Part shown: positions 44,185 through 53,203 of the stretch, piece by piece | Layout: the number at the start of each line of letters is the position of its first letter | Position numbering within the stretch: position 1 is the first letter of the stretch | Assembly: GCF_024198175.1 (NCBI RefSeq) | Contig: NZ_JAJVKV010000001.1 | Location: 1,054,001 to 1,118,000, forward strand | Length of the DNA: 64,000 nt | Direction: 5' to 3' | From: Pyxidicoccus xibeiensis | GTDB taxonomy: Bacteria > Myxococcota > Myxococcia > Myxococcales > Myxococcaceae | Notes under the pieces: model-generated | What the model was told of the DNA's origin: nothing | What the model saw: the letters and a program-made list of their open reading frames with translations, nothing else | Databases searched by the model: none | Program-made: the position numbers and the translations under genes

Positions 44185-45153
44185 ATGCCCCTGTTCACCT
44201 CGCACGTCGACCGTCAGCTGGCCTCCCTCGCCGCTTCGGGCTCCCTGCCGTCAGGGCAGTGGAGCCGGGTGCTGCGCCACGCTCGCGGCTGCGCCCGGTG
44301 CGGCCCCCGCTACGAGCGCGTGGTGCACATGCGGCGCGTCCTCTCGCAGGACTCGCTGCTGGAGCCCACGGCCTCGGAGCTGGAGTCCGTCGCGGCGCTC
44401 GGCCTGACTCCCGCGCTGCTCGCGGCGGCAGGAGGCTTCGCGCCGGCACGGGGCGGGCTCCACGCCTGGCTGGCACGAGCCGGGGCCCCCTGCCGCGAGT
44501 GGCTTCGCCTGAGCCGCGGAGTGGACGCGCGGGGCATGGGAGGCTGGCTGACACGCGCCGGGGACCACTGCCGCGAGTGGCTTCGCATGAGCCGCGGAGT
44601 GGACGCGCGGGACTGGGAGGGCATGGGCCGGGCCTGGGCGCTGGTGGCCGTGGCGGGCTGCGCGCTGTTCCTGCTGGCCGTGCCCGGACAGGAGGCGCGG
44701 GTGGAGCCGCGTGGCGAGGGCGACACTCCCGCGCTGGCGCCTCCCCATGAAGCGGAGTGGATCGCTCCGCGTGGCGAGGGCAGCACCACCGCGGTGCTGC
44801 GACTGTTCTGCGTGCCCGAGGAGTCGGCACTCCGTGAGGTGAAGGGAGAGGGCGCCTGTCCGTCCGGCGCGGCGCTGGCCTTCGCCGCGGGAGCACGCCC
44901 GCCCCTCACGCATGCGGCGGTGGTGGTGCGCACGCCGGAAGGCACGCGCGTGGAAGGCCCCTTCGAGGTGAAGGGCCCACCGGGCGCGGAGGCCGCGCTG
45001 GACGTCACACCCCGCCTGCCCGCCTCCGGTGAGGTGGAGGTCACCACCGTCTTCGCCACCAGCGCGCAGGCGGCGCTCTCCGCCGCCCGGGGCGAACCCA
45101 CGGAGGGCGCGGTCCGCGTCCAGCACCGCGTGCGCGTGGAGGCGGCACCGTGA
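44185..45153 (+). CDS. anti-sigma-factor-like membrane protein with internal repeat
   Basis: The 322-residue protein has an N-terminal H-x3-C-x2-C pattern (HARGCARCGPRYE) like the zinc anti-sigma domain of ECF regulators, then a 26-residue tandem repeat (CREWLRLSRGVDAR, then CREWLRMSRGVDAR), one transmembrane helix near residues 155-172 (WALVAVAGCALFLLAVPG) and an exported C-terminal beta-rich domain of about 150 residues. This topology suits an anti-sigma factor reading an external signal. The ATG at 44185 has a GGGAG site 6 bp upstream; an ATG at 44179 is too close to it. The stop overlaps the next gene's GTG start. Confidence 0.65.
   Translation: MPLFTSHVDRQLASLAASGSLPSGQWSRVLRHARGCARCGPRYERVVHMRRVLSQDSLLEPTASELESVAALGLTPALLAAAGGFAPARGGLHAWLARAGAPCREWLRLSRGVDARGMGGWLTRAGDHCREWLRMSRGVDARDWEGMGRAWALVAVAGCALFLLAVPGQEARVEPRGEGDTPALAPPHEAEWIAPRGEGSTTAVLRLFCVPEESALREVKGEGACPSGAALAFAAGARPPLTHAAVVVRTPEGTRVEGPFEVKGPPGAEAALDVTPRLPASGEVEVTTVFATSAQAALSAARGEPTEGAVRVQHRVRVEAAP
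44491..44610 (+). repeat. tandem 42-bp repeat in the anti-sigma-like gene
   Basis: The 42 bases at 44491-44532 recur at 44569-44610 with one mismatch (period 78 bp = 26 codons). Confidence 0.85.
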
Positions 45154-46871
45154 GCTTCCGTCCTCACGGCCTGCCGTCCGTCCTCCTCCTCGGGCTGCTG
45201 TGCGGGCCCGTCCTCGCGGAGCCAGCGACGGGTGTGCCCGGAGTGCGGCGGGCGCTGGTGGTGGCCTACAACGGCAGCGATGCGCCCGGCATGCCTCCGC
45301 TGCGCTACGCGGACGATGACGGCGTGCGCTGGGCGGAGACGCTGCGGCGCCTGGGTGTGGACGTGGTGCTGCTCACCGTGCCGGACGCGGACACCGAGGA
45401 GCTGGAGCGCGAGCGGCTGAACGGCGTGCGTGCCCCCACCGTCGCCGCGCTGGACGAGGCGGTGTCCACCCTCTCCCGGCGCAACGCCGCGGACCGGGCG
45501 GCGGGACGCGCGGTGGACTTCCTCTTCGTCTACGTGGGCCATGGCCGCACGGGCGAGGCGGGCCGCGCGTACCTCACCCTCGCCGACGGCCAGCTGGACC
45601 AGGATGGGCTGTACACGCGCGTGGTGGAGCGGCTGGACGCCGACTACGTACACCTGCTCGTCGATGCCTGCCACGCGGCGGGCGTGGTGGGCAGCCGCGG
45701 AGGAGACCCGCTGGTGCTGCGCCGGCTGCGGCGTGCCCTGGAGCAGGAGCGGCTCGCCGGCCACCCGCGCGTGGGCGCCGTCTTCGCGGAGAGCGACGAG
45801 GGCGAGACGCACGAGTGGTCCCGCCTGCGCGCCGGAGTCTTCAGCCACGCGGCGCGCTCGGCGCTGCTCGGCGGCGCGGACGTCAACGCCGACGGGCGGG
45901 TGGAGTACAGCGAGCTGGACGCCTTCGTCGCCTCGGCCATCCGCGGCGTGAAGTCTCCCCGGGCCCGGCTGACCGTGCGCACCTTCCCACCCGCGCTCAG
46001 CCCCACGCGCGCGCTGGTGGGCCCCGCGCCCGAGGGGCCCCGCCTGAAGCTCCCCGCGAGCGGCGCGGGGGCGCGCATCTCCGTGGAGGACACGCTGGGC
46101 GTCCGGCTCGTGGACGCGCACCGCACGGCGGGCGAGCCGCTGGTGCTGGCCCTGCCCGAGCGCGACGCGTACTGGCTGCGCATGCCGGGCGGCGAGGCAC
46201 GCGTGCGCCGCGCGGACCTGGAGGCCTCGCGGCTGCCAGAGCCCCGGCCTCCCGAGGTGGCTCGCCGGGGGGCCGCCGAGGAGAGCCTCCTCCAGGGCCT
46301 CTTCGCCCTGCCCTTCGGCCGCGACTTCTACGAAGGCTATGTCACCTCCGCGGGTGTGCCGGCCGTGGACTTCTCCGCGCCGCCGCCGGCCACCGAGCTT
46401 CCCGGCGTGGCACGCGCCCTCGGCCTGGACGTGGGCCTCACCCTGGGCGCCGCGCCGCTGGACGGACGCGGCGTTGCACGGGGGCTGGCGCTCTCCTGGC
46501 GTGCTCCGGGGCCCGTGGGCCCGTCACGTTGGGGCGTGCGAGCGAGCTACTCGCTGACCCCGGATGCGTGGGTGGACACGGCCACGCTCCAGCGCGTATC
46601 CGTGCTTGCGCTGGGCGGTGTGGGAGGCCGTGGCGCGCTGGCGCCGTTCGCGGAGGTGGGCGCGGGCTGGCTGCTGCTCGTGGTGAACAAGCCAGGTCGG
46701 CGAGAGGGCGACGCGGCCGGGCTCACCGCGCGGGCGGCGACGGGGCTGCGCTGGAAGGCGGGGGACTTCGCGCTGCGCGGGGCCGTGGGCCTCGATTTGG
46801 ACGGCGTGCGCGTGGACGGACGCCGCCGGTGGACGTGGGCTCCCGGGGTGGAGGTGGGACTGGAGCGCTGA
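45150..46871 (+). CDS. caspase-family protease with C-terminal beta domain
   Basis: The 573-residue protein has a signal peptide (MSFRPHGLPSVLLLGLLCGPVLA) and a C14 caspase-like domain in residues about 30-270, with the catalytic dyad His131 in YVGHGR and Cys174 in DACHA. The usual beta strand (RRALVVAYNG) is at the start. Residues about 330-400 are linker-like and residues about 430-573 look beta-rich with alternating aromatic/Gly pattern, ending in GVEVGLER, like an outer-membrane barrel. It should cleave proteins in the periplasm or at the surface. Its GTG start overlaps the preceding stop (GTGA), so it is translated with the anti-sigma-like gene. The sigma/anti-sigma/protease operon suggests regulated proteolysis. 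Confidence 0.85.
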   Translation: MSFRPHGLPSVLLLGLLCGPVLAEPATGVPGVRRALVVAYNGSDAPGMPPLRYADDDGVRWAETLRRLGVDVVLLTVPDADTEELERERLNGVRAPTVAALDEAVSTLSRRNAADRAAGRAVDFLFVYVGHGRTGEAGRAYLTLADGQLDQDGLYTRVVERLDADYVHLLVDACHAAGVVGSRGGDPLVLRRLRRALEQERLAGHPRVGAVFAESDEGETHEWSRLRAGVFSHAARSALLGGADVNADGRVEYSELDAFVASAIRGVKSPRARLTVRTFPPALSPTRALVGPAPEGPRLKLPASGAGARISVEDTLGVRLVDAHRTAGEPLVLALPERDAYWLRMPGGEARVRRADLEASRLPEPRPPEVARRGAAEESLLQGLFALPFGRDFYEGYVTSAGVPAVDFSAPPPATELPGVARALGLDVGLTLGAAPLDGRGVARGLALSWRAPGPVGPSRWGVRASYSLTPDAWVDTATLQRVSVLALGGVGGRGALAPFAEVGAGWLLLVVNKPGRREGDAAGLTARAATGLRWKAGDFALRGAVGLDLDGVRVDGRRRWTWAPGVEVGLER

Positions 46872-46872
46872 C

Positions 46873-46887
46873 GTCCACGCCGTGGAC
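46873..46887. promoter_or_regulatory. palindrome upstream of the desaturase sigma-54 promoter
   Basis: GTCCACG-C-CGTGGAC is a perfect 7-1-7 palindrome about 75-90 bp upstream of the -24 element, the expected distance for an activator site. Confidence 0.5.
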
Positions 46888-46961
46888 TGCGCGCTGTGAA
46901 CGGCGTTGACACCTGCACCCGCGTGCCCGCGCAAGCACGCGAAATCAGGCCCGTCCTCCGT

Positions 46962-46977
46962 TGGCAGGGCGCTTGCG
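46962..46977 (+). promoter_or_regulatory. sigma-54 promoter of the desaturase gene
   Basis: TGGCAGG-GCGC-TTGCG matches the TGGCACR-N4-TTGCW consensus in spacing and at most positions. It puts the transcription start at about 46988, before a ribosome-binding site at 46995-46999 and the ATG at 47005. Confidence 0.7.
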
Positions 46978-47004
46978 ATGGCCCCTCTCCGGAAGGAGCG
47001 GGGC

Positions 47005-47958
47005 ATGGACACACGGTGGGGCGAGGCGAAGCTGGATGGGAGCAAGGTGCTGCGCTGGAGCCTGCTGCACCTGGGCGCGCTGGTGGGGGGCGCACTCTTC
47101 TTCTCGTGGAGCGGGGTGGCGGTGTTCGCCGTGCTGACGGGAGTGACGATGTGCCTGGGCGTGTCGGTGGGCATCCACCGCGGGCTCATCCACGGTGCCT
47201 TCCGCGCCCCGCTCGCGGTGGAGCGGACGCTGGCGCTCCTGGGTGCGCTCGCCGGCCTGGGCGGCGTCATCGGCATGAGCCGCATGCACCACCTGCGCGA
47301 CTTCCACCAGAACCAGCCCGAGGCCGACTGCCCGCCGTACTTCGGCTACCGCGACGGCTTCGCGCGCGTCATGACGTACGCCCTCTTCTACACGTGGCAC
47401 GCGCGCGACGAGGCCGTGTACCCGCCGGTGCCGCCGCGCGTGCTGGAGGACCCGTTCTTCCGCGCCCTGGAGCGCGCCGGGCTGTGGCTCCAGGTGCCGC
47501 TCGCGCTGGCGCTGTATGTCATTGGCGGCGTGGACTGGGTGGTCTGGGGCGTGCTGGTGCGGCTGGTGCTCACGCAGGACGGGTTCTGGGGCGTCCACTA
47601 CGTGAGCCACGTTGAGGGCGACCAACCCTACGAGCTGCCTGGCTGCGCGGAGCAGGGCCGCAACGCGGGCTGGCTGGCGCTCGTGAGCATGGGCGAGGCG
47701 TGGCACAACAACCACCACGCGTACCCGGGCTCGGCGCAGATGGGGCGCGGCTGGCGGCAGCCGGACCCGGGCTGGTGGGCGGTGCGCGCGCTGGCCGCGC
47801 TGGGGCTGGTGACGGACGTGAAGGCGCTCGCGGACCTGCCGCTGCGTCCGGGGGCTCGCAGGCGGCACACGCCCCAGCGCCCCGCTCGGCGGCAGGGTGG
47901 CCGGAGGCCCCGGCTCCCCACGCGGCGCCACGGCGGCCCGCGCTACCTGCCCGTGTGA
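47005..47958 (+). CDS. membrane fatty acid desaturase
   Basis: The 317-residue integral membrane protein has the three histidine boxes of acyl-desaturases: HRGLIH near residue 55, HHLRDFH near 91 and HNNHHAYP near 235, which bind the di-iron centre. About four hydrophobic helices precede and separate them. The C-terminal tail is Arg/Pro-rich (RRHTPQRPARRQGGRRPR). The reaction is O2-dependent introduction of a double bond into an acyl chain. The ATG at 47005 has an AGGAG site 5 bp upstream, and a sigma-54 promoter is directly before it. It converges on the next gene with a 22-bp gap. Confidence 0.88.
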   Translation: MDTRWGEAKLDGSKVLRWSLLHLGALVGGALFFSWSGVAVFAVLTGVTMCLGVSVGIHRGLIHGAFRAPLAVERTLALLGALAGLGGVIGMSRMHHLRDFHQNQPEADCPPYFGYRDGFARVMTYALFYTWHARDEAVYPPVPPRVLEDPFFRALERAGLWLQVPLALALYVIGGVDWVVWGVLVRLVLTQDGFWGVHYVSHVEGDQPYELPGCAEQGRNAGWLALVSMGEAWHNNHHAYPGSAQMGRGWRQPDPGWWAVRALAALGLVTDVKALADLPLRPGARRRHTPQRPARRQGGRRPRLPTRRHGGPRYLPV

Positions 47959-47980
47959 CGGTGACGCGGCGGAAGAGCGC

Positions 47981-48640
47981 TCAGAAGGCCCAGCCCACGG
48001 ACACGTCCATGCGCGGGCCCACGCTCCAGGACCGGTTCCGGGTCTCGACCTCGGACGACGCCCCTTCCGTCCCTCGGGACGGAAGGGTCAGGAGCGTACG
48101 CCGGTTGCGCTCGTGCACCGCGGCGAGGCCCACGCCCCCCTGGATGGCCAGCCCGCGTCCCACGATGGTGGTGTAGCCCACGAGCGCGGCCCCGCCGAAG
48201 CTCCACGCGCTCTCCGTCGACTCGAAATTCCAGGCCCCCTCCTCGCTGGCCTTGTAATCCACCCACTCGCGGGTGGCCTCCAGCCGCGGAGAAAGCCACA
48301 GCCCCTCCGGCGCGCTCCCGGTCAGGAAGAAACGGGCCGCCGGGGCGACGCCCAGCATGGTGCGGAGCTGGTCATTGTCCCCTCCGGCAAATTCACTGCT
48401 GGCCCGCACGCTCAGGCTGCTGAGCCCCGCCCGCAGCCCCAGCGCCACGGACACGCGCGGGCTCACGACGCGCTCCCCCTCCAGCGACAGCTCGCCGTAC
48501 TGGAGCGCGGTGATGGACATCCCCAGGAGGGTCCGATGCGCCCTCGGCGGCTCGACGGGCGGAGGCCCGTACTCCTCGGCTGCACTGGCGGAAGTGAACA
48601 GCAGCGCAGCGGTCAGCAATGACGTGTGGAGGTGATTCAT
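47981..48640 (-). CDS. outer-membrane beta-barrel-like protein
   Basis: The 219-residue protein has a signal peptide (MNHLHTSLLTAALLFTSASA). The mature part alternates strands rich in aromatic, Gly and Ser residues (SVALGLRAGLSSLSVRASSEF, WLSPRLEATREWVDYKAS, AWSFGGAALVGYTTIVGRGL) and ends in SVGPRMDVSVGWAF, the terminal aromatic residue typical of outer-membrane barrels. It is likely a small barrel of the DUF3575-like or OmpW-like type. The ATG at 48640 is preceded by GGGGGAGCTC. Confidence 0.75.
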   Translation of the reverse strand: MNHLHTSLLTAALLFTSASAAEEYGPPPVEPPRAHRTLLGMSITALQYGELSLEGERVVSPRVSVALGLRAGLSSLSVRASSEFAGGDNDQLRTMLGVAPAARFFLTGSAPEGLWLSPRLEATREWVDYKASEEGAWNFESTESAWSFGGAALVGYTTIVGRGLAIQGGVGLAAVHERNRRTLLTLPSRGTEGASSEVETRNRSWSVGPRMDVSVGWAF

Positions 48641-48946
48641 GGGTGAGAGCTCCCCCTGGAGCGAGAGTGAATGGACGCGGCCATCCAGATGCGCGCGGCC
48701 TCTCTGCAACCCGCGTGCACATCGCCGCTTCCGAGAGAGACATACGGCCCGTGCGGTCTGCGATTGCCACCGTGTCACAGTCGTACCGGGGCTGCCCTGC
48801 CACCTTGGCAGCTTTGAATAAGCGGGCCATCGGGCCGTCGGACTCCGTGGAAAGCCACATGACGCGCGGCGCAATCCCTCACATCCCCTTGCGCGGATGC
48901 GAGCCTTGAAGCGGGCGCGTCAACCCCATGGGCGAGGTCTTCGACA
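48641..48946. other. 306-bp divergent intergenic region
   Basis: This gap between the barrel protein gene (minus) and a lipoprotein gene (plus) has no convincing ORF, hairpin or palindrome. It must hold both promoters. Confidence 0.6.
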
Positions 48947-49537
48947 ATGCTGCGTTCCCGTGTGCTGGCTGCCCTGTTGGTTTCCGCGCTCACTGCATGC
49001 GGTGGCAGCGAGGACAATGAGGGCCCCCCGAACAACGGCCGCCCGGGGGAGGACCTGCGCCCGAACGTGACCGGGAAGTATGACGTCACGGGCACCATGA
49101 CCCTCGAGGCGGCCACGGAGACCTCCGAGGAGCCCATCGAGGACATGGTGCGAATCTCCAGCGACACGAACGCCAACAACAAGGCGCTGCGCCTGTCCTT
49201 CAGCTCGCTGGGCTGCGGTCCCCGCGCAACGATGACGGGCGAGACGTCCTTCCTCATCATCGAGACCGCCTGCCCTCTCCCTCCCGTGGAGGAGTGCACG
49301 TCCGAGCTGGTCTTCACCCAGGGCAACGGCCTCCGGGGTGATGCCGGGGCGCTCGAGCTGAGCGTCGCGGGAGCCATCGAGGTGACCTGTGATGGCAGGA
49401 CGTCTGGCGTCGGCATCCGCTACGAGCTGAACGGCACGCGCACGGCCGCGTCCCTCCCCGGCACCCACGAGGCGGCGCTCACCGCCACCGGCACCAACAG
49501 CCTCCTGGAGCGAGCGCGCCAGGCCGCCCTGCGCTAG
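48947..49537 (+). CDS. hypothetical lipoprotein
   Basis: The 196-residue product starts MLRSRVLAALLVSALTAC, a lipoprotein signal with the lipid cysteine at 18, then an acidic/Pro linker (GGSEDNEGPPNNGRPGED). The mature domain is beta-rich (VTGKYDVTGTMTLEA, then LRLSFSSLGCGPRATM). Cysteines in SLGCGP, TACPLPPVEEC and VTCDG could form disulfides. Similar small lipocalin-like lipoproteins are common in myxobacteria; no function can be read. Confidence 0.75.
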   Translation: MLRSRVLAALLVSALTACGGSEDNEGPPNNGRPGEDLRPNVTGKYDVTGTMTLEAATETSEEPIEDMVRISSDTNANNKALRLSFSSLGCGPRATMTGETSFLIIETACPLPPVEECTSELVFTQGNGLRGDAGALELSVAGAIEVTCDGRTSGVGIRYELNGTRTAASLPGTHEAALTATGTNSLLERARQAALR

Positions 49538-49549
49538 CGCGCCATGACA

Positions 49550-49583
49550 GCCCGCTCCACGGAGAGCACACCGTGGTGCGGGC
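49550..49583. terminator. bidirectional hairpin between converging genes
   Basis: GCCCGC-T-CCACGG at 49550-49562 pairs with CCGTGG-T-GCGGGC at 49571-49583 over an 8-nt loop, with one T-T mismatch. Confidence 0.75.
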
Positions 49584-49591
49584 CTGCTCCG

Positions 49592-52500
49592 TCACAGCTT
49601 CAGCACGGCGGCCTCACGCCGCAGCTGCAGCACGCGCACGTCCGGGTCCACCACCCACCGCTCGGGAGCGAAGCCCGCGCGCACCGTCACCTGTGTCTTC
49701 TCCCCGGGCCCGAGCACCACCTTCGCCCGCGCCTCGCGGTAGTCCGGTGACGGCTGGGCCGGCCCCTTCGCGGCCTCCTCCTCGCCTCGCTCCGGGAAGC
49801 GCTCGCCCTTCACCGCCGCCACCTCCACCGGCATGCGCCCGCTGCCCGCGTTCTCCACCGTCACGGTGGTCACCCACTCCTGGCCCTCCTGACTCACGCT
49901 CGCGGCGGACAGCCGGTACTCCGGCACGTGCACCTCGTGGAACCACTGCCGCACGAAGGCGTCGTAGGCGGCAGGGTCCTTCGCGAAGGGGCGCAGCGCG
50001 GCGGTGAAGTCCTGCAGCACCGGGTGGTCGGCGTCGTTCATGTACTGGCGCAGGAAGGCCTGGATGCCCGCGTGCATCGCCTCGCGGCCCAGCAGGTCCT
50101 CCATCATCCAGAACACCCAGCCGCCCTTGTCGTAGAGGACGGTGTTGTCGCCCTCGCGCGTGTTGTCCAGCTTCACCAGCGGCTGTTCCCCGTCCACGCG
50201 CCGGTTCTTGCCGTAGCGCTCCTCCAGCCGCTTCGCGATCTCCATCCGCACCGCGGGCCCTTCGAGCTGCTCAATCAGCTTCAACGACGCATAGTGCGAC
50301 GTGCCCTCGGACAGCACCTCGCCGCCGGGCCCCTTGCCGGGGATGAGCAGGTTGCCCCACCACTGGTGCGCCGCCTCGTGCGCGGTAATCAGCAGCACCG
50401 CGTTCGCCTTCGGCGTGCTCTTCGTGAGGAAGCCGATGCTCTCCGAGAAGGTGATGTTGGTGGCGAAGCCCTGCGCGTACGTGTCCAGGCCGGGGAACTC
50501 GGACAGCCGCAGCTCCTTCCACGGATAGGGGTAGAACCACTCCGAGTAGTACCGGCGGGCCGCGTCCAGGCCGCGCCGCATCTGCTCCACGTTGTAGCCG
50601 TGCGCGGGGTGGTGGAAGACGGCGGTGCCCTCGCCCTTCAGCACCGCCCAGCGCCCCGCGACGATGTTGAACATGCTCACCGGGTGGTCGCTCTTCCACA
50701 CACTCACGCGACGGCCGTCCTTCACCTCGTCGCGCTCCAGGACTCCCACCGAGTTGAGCGTGTACTCCGCCGGGCCCGTCACCCGGATGCGCGTGGTGAA
50801 GGGCGTGCCCGTGCCCCAGGCCGGCTCGGTGGGGCCCAGGTAGTAGTCGTCCGGGTACACCCTCGGCTCGTACTTGTTCTCCTTCTCGTCGATGCCGATG
50901 TCCTCCTGGTAGCCCATCACCGGCGCGAAGCTGGGGCCGAACGACGTCAGCACCACGCCCGAGGGCAGGATGAACTCCTCCACGTCCCCGCCGTCCTTCG
51001 TCGCGCCCCGGGGGAAGCGGCCGTGGAAGTCGAAGCCCACGCGCAGCACCGCTCCCGGCTGCAGCGGCGCGGGCGGCCGGAAGACATACAGCCGCGAGCG
51101 GTCCTCCGGCGTGGCCTCCTGTCCGTCCACCGTCCAGCGCACATCCTCCCAGTGGTCGCCACCCGTGAGGGCGAAGGCCATCAGCGGCTTCGCGTGCCGG
51201 TTCACCAGCGTGTACGTGCCCCGCGTGCGGAACGTCCCGCGCTCCGGCTCCAGCTCCACGTCCAGGTCCACGCCCTGAATCGCCGGCTGCGGCGCGTCCT
51301 TCCACGTGGCCAGGTTCTTCTGCCAGTACTCCTTCGCGCGCTTCTTCGCCGCGTCTCCCTGCCAGCCCTGCCCCACCTGCACCGCCGCGCCGATGAGCGC
51401 CACCGCCGGCACCACCGCCCACGGCGCCATCCGCCACGCCCCGCGCAGCAGCCCCGCGGGCTTTAGCCGCTCCAGCGTGCTCACCGAGTCCGGCGCCCGC
51501 CGTCCATCCAGCCGCACCGCCAGCGCGGCGAAGAAGGCGGCCAGGCCCAGCGCGCCCACCCGGTTGAGCACGAGCGCCGTCCGGTCCAGCTCCAGCGGCC
51601 CCAGGTCCGACCACTTCACCGAGCCCCACAGCGGCCAGTTCGTCGCCCAGGTGAGCTCACCGCGAATCGCCGCGAAGCCCGTGAGGCACAGCGCCGCCAG
51701 TCCCAGCCCGTACGCGCCGAACCGCCCGCCCGCCACCGCGCGCGCCGCCAGCACGAAGCACGTCCACAGCACGAAGGTGGGCAGCAGCAGCAGGCCCCAG
51801 ACGATGAGGAAGGGCCCCAGCGCCAGCGGCACCTGCCCCTGCGCCAGCTGCACCAGCACCGCCGCCAGCCCCACCGCCGAGAGGATGGCCACACCCACCA
51901 GGCTGTTCGCGAGCGCCTTGCCCAGCAGCACCGACAGCGTGCGCACCGGCGTGGCGTCATGGATGGGCGCGAAGCCGAAGGCGCGCTCGCGCTCCAGGGA
52001 CTCCACCGTGTAGAACATGAGCAGCAGGCAGACGAGCGTGGACACCTGCCCCATGCTCCGCACCGCGAAGTGTCCCGGCGAGGCCAGCAGCGGCGTCTCG
52101 AAGGCGCCCACCGCGTTGAGCGACTGCACCACCGTCTGCAGCAGGATGATGGGCACGAAGAGGTAGAGCCCCGGCTGTGACAGCAGCCCCCGGACCTCCA
52201 CCCTCGCCACCTGCCACAGCCCGGTCAGCGGCCCCGGCGGACGCACGCCCATGCGCAGCGAGGCCAGCGGGGCCTCCTCGCGCACCGTCCCCAGGGGCGT
52301 GGCAGGGGGCGCGTCCGCCAGCGTCTTCCCCTTCGCGGCCCGCACCGGCGCGCCCCTCAGGCCGTTGGCCACGTGGCGCGCGCTGAGCGCGACGCCGCCC
52401 AGGCCCACCGCGATGAAGCCCAGCCGGCTGAGGACGAAGAGCGCGTCCAGCCCCACGCGGCCCGAGTTGTAGAAGTCCACGCCCCGGTCCACCTTCACCC

Positions 52501-53203
52501 ACGTCTCGCTCAGCCAGCGCAGCCCCGCGGGCTCCAGCGCCATGAGGAGCCGGTTCACCTTCGGGTCCAGCCACCCAGGCGACCAGTCCCACAGGAAGAA
52601 GGCGCAGACGAACAGCATCACCACGGGCAGGAAGTAGACGAGCACCGGCCGCCGCGTCAGCTCGCCCACCGTGAAGGCCGTGCCCGCGGTGAAGACCAGC
52701 AGTGGCACGCCGAAGAAGAGCGCGGGCCGCATGTAGTTCAGCAGCGAGAAGGGGCCGCGGTACTCCGCGTTCTCCCCGGCCGGCACCACGTGGTGGAAGA
52801 ACATCAGGAAGGCCACCAGCGCCACGAGCGCCAGGCCATACGCGGCCAGCACCGCCAGGAACTTGCCCCACACGTACTCGCGCGGCGTCAGCGGCGTGGT
52901 GTGGAGGATGGGGCCCACCCGGTGCTCGTCGTCGGCGATGACGCCCATGCCGGCGCCCACCGAGACGAAGAAGGAGAAGAGGAGGAAGGTGAGGAAGATG
53001 AGCGTCTGCGAGACGGCGAACTCGCTCGTCACCCAGGCCTTCTGCCCGCCCACCTGGCTGGCGCCGGACTCGATGGTGACGTTGCCCGAGGAGAGCCCCC
53101 AGACCACCAGGAAGGTGATGAGCAACAGGATGACGAACAGCGGGCGGCGCACCTGGTGCGCCAGCTCCGTGCGCACCACGGTGCCCAGCCGGCGGGCCTT
53201 CAT
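49592..53203 (-). CDS. ABC transporter permease fused to an M1-type aminopeptidase
   Basis: The 1203-residue protein has two halves. Residues about 1-560 form an ABC-2-type permease with two groups of hydrophobic helices. Residues about 620-1170 are an M1 metallopeptidase with H942-E-A-A-H946 and E966 as zinc ligands (HEAAHQWWGNLLIPG, then LSEG), and a substrate-side TSFGPSFAPVMGYQED segment. The combination matches a known family of permease/M1 fusions found in several Gram-negatives. Its ATG overlaps the stop of the ABC ATPase gene (ATGA). The pair could export a substrate and process it; the substrate is not known. Confidence 0.88.
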   Translation of the reverse strand: MKARRLGTVVRTELAHQVRRPLFVILLLITFLVVWGLSSGNVTIESGASQVGGQKAWVTSEFAVSQTLIFLTFLLFSFFVSVGAGMGVIADDEHRVGPILHTTPLTPREYVWGKFLAVLAAYGLALVALVAFLMFFHHVVPAGENAEYRGPFSLLNYMRPALFFGVPLLVFTAGTAFTVGELTRRPVLVYFLPVVMLFVCAFFLWDWSPGWLDPKVNRLLMALEPAGLRWLSETWVKVDRGVDFYNSGRVGLDALFVLSRLGFIAVGLGGVALSARHVANGLRGAPVRAAKGKTLADAPPATPLGTVREEAPLASLRMGVRPPGPLTGLWQVARVEVRGLLSQPGLYLFVPIILLQTVVQSLNAVGAFETPLLASPGHFAVRSMGQVSTLVCLLLMFYTVESLERERAFGFAPIHDATPVRTLSVLLGKALANSLVGVAILSAVGLAAVLVQLAQGQVPLALGPFLIVWGLLLLPTFVLWTCFVLAARAVAGGRFGAYGLGLAALCLTGFAAIRGELTWATNWPLWGSVKWSDLGPLELDRTALVLNRVGALGLAAFFAALAVRLDGRRAPDSVSTLERLKPAGLLRGAWRMAPWAVVPAVALIGAAVQVGQGWQGDAAKKRAKEYWQKNLATWKDAPQPAIQGVDLDVELEPERGTFRTRGTYTLVNRHAKPLMAFALTGGDHWEDVRWTVDGQEATPEDRSRLYVFRPPAPLQPGAVLRVGFDFHGRFPRGATKDGGDVEEFILPSGVVLTSFGPSFAPVMGYQEDIGIDEKENKYEPRVYPDDYYLGPTEPAWGTGTPFTTRIRVTGPAEYTLNSVGVLERDEVKDGRRVSVWKSDHPVSMFNIVAGRWAVLKGEGTAVFHHPAHGYNVEQMRRGLDAARRYYSEWFYPYPWKELRLSEFPGLDTYAQGFATNITFSESIGFLTKSTPKANAVLLITAHEAAHQWWGNLLIPGKGPGGEVLSEGTSHYASLKLIEQLEGPAVRMEIAKRLEERYGKNRRVDGEQPLVKLDNTREGDNTVLYDKGGWVFWMMEDLLGREAMHAGIQAFLRQYMNDADHPVLQDFTAALRPFAKDPAAYDAFVRQWFHEVHVPEYRLSAASVSQEGQEWVTTVTVENAGSGRMPVEVAAVKGERFPERGEEEAAKGPAQPSPDYREARAKVVLGPGEKTQVTVRAGFAPERWVVDPDVRVLQLRREAAVLKL

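Noticed and set aside
46906..46911. TTGACA box upstream of the desaturase
   Set aside because: No -10 element at 16-18 bp; the sigma-54 element nearby explains the promoter better.
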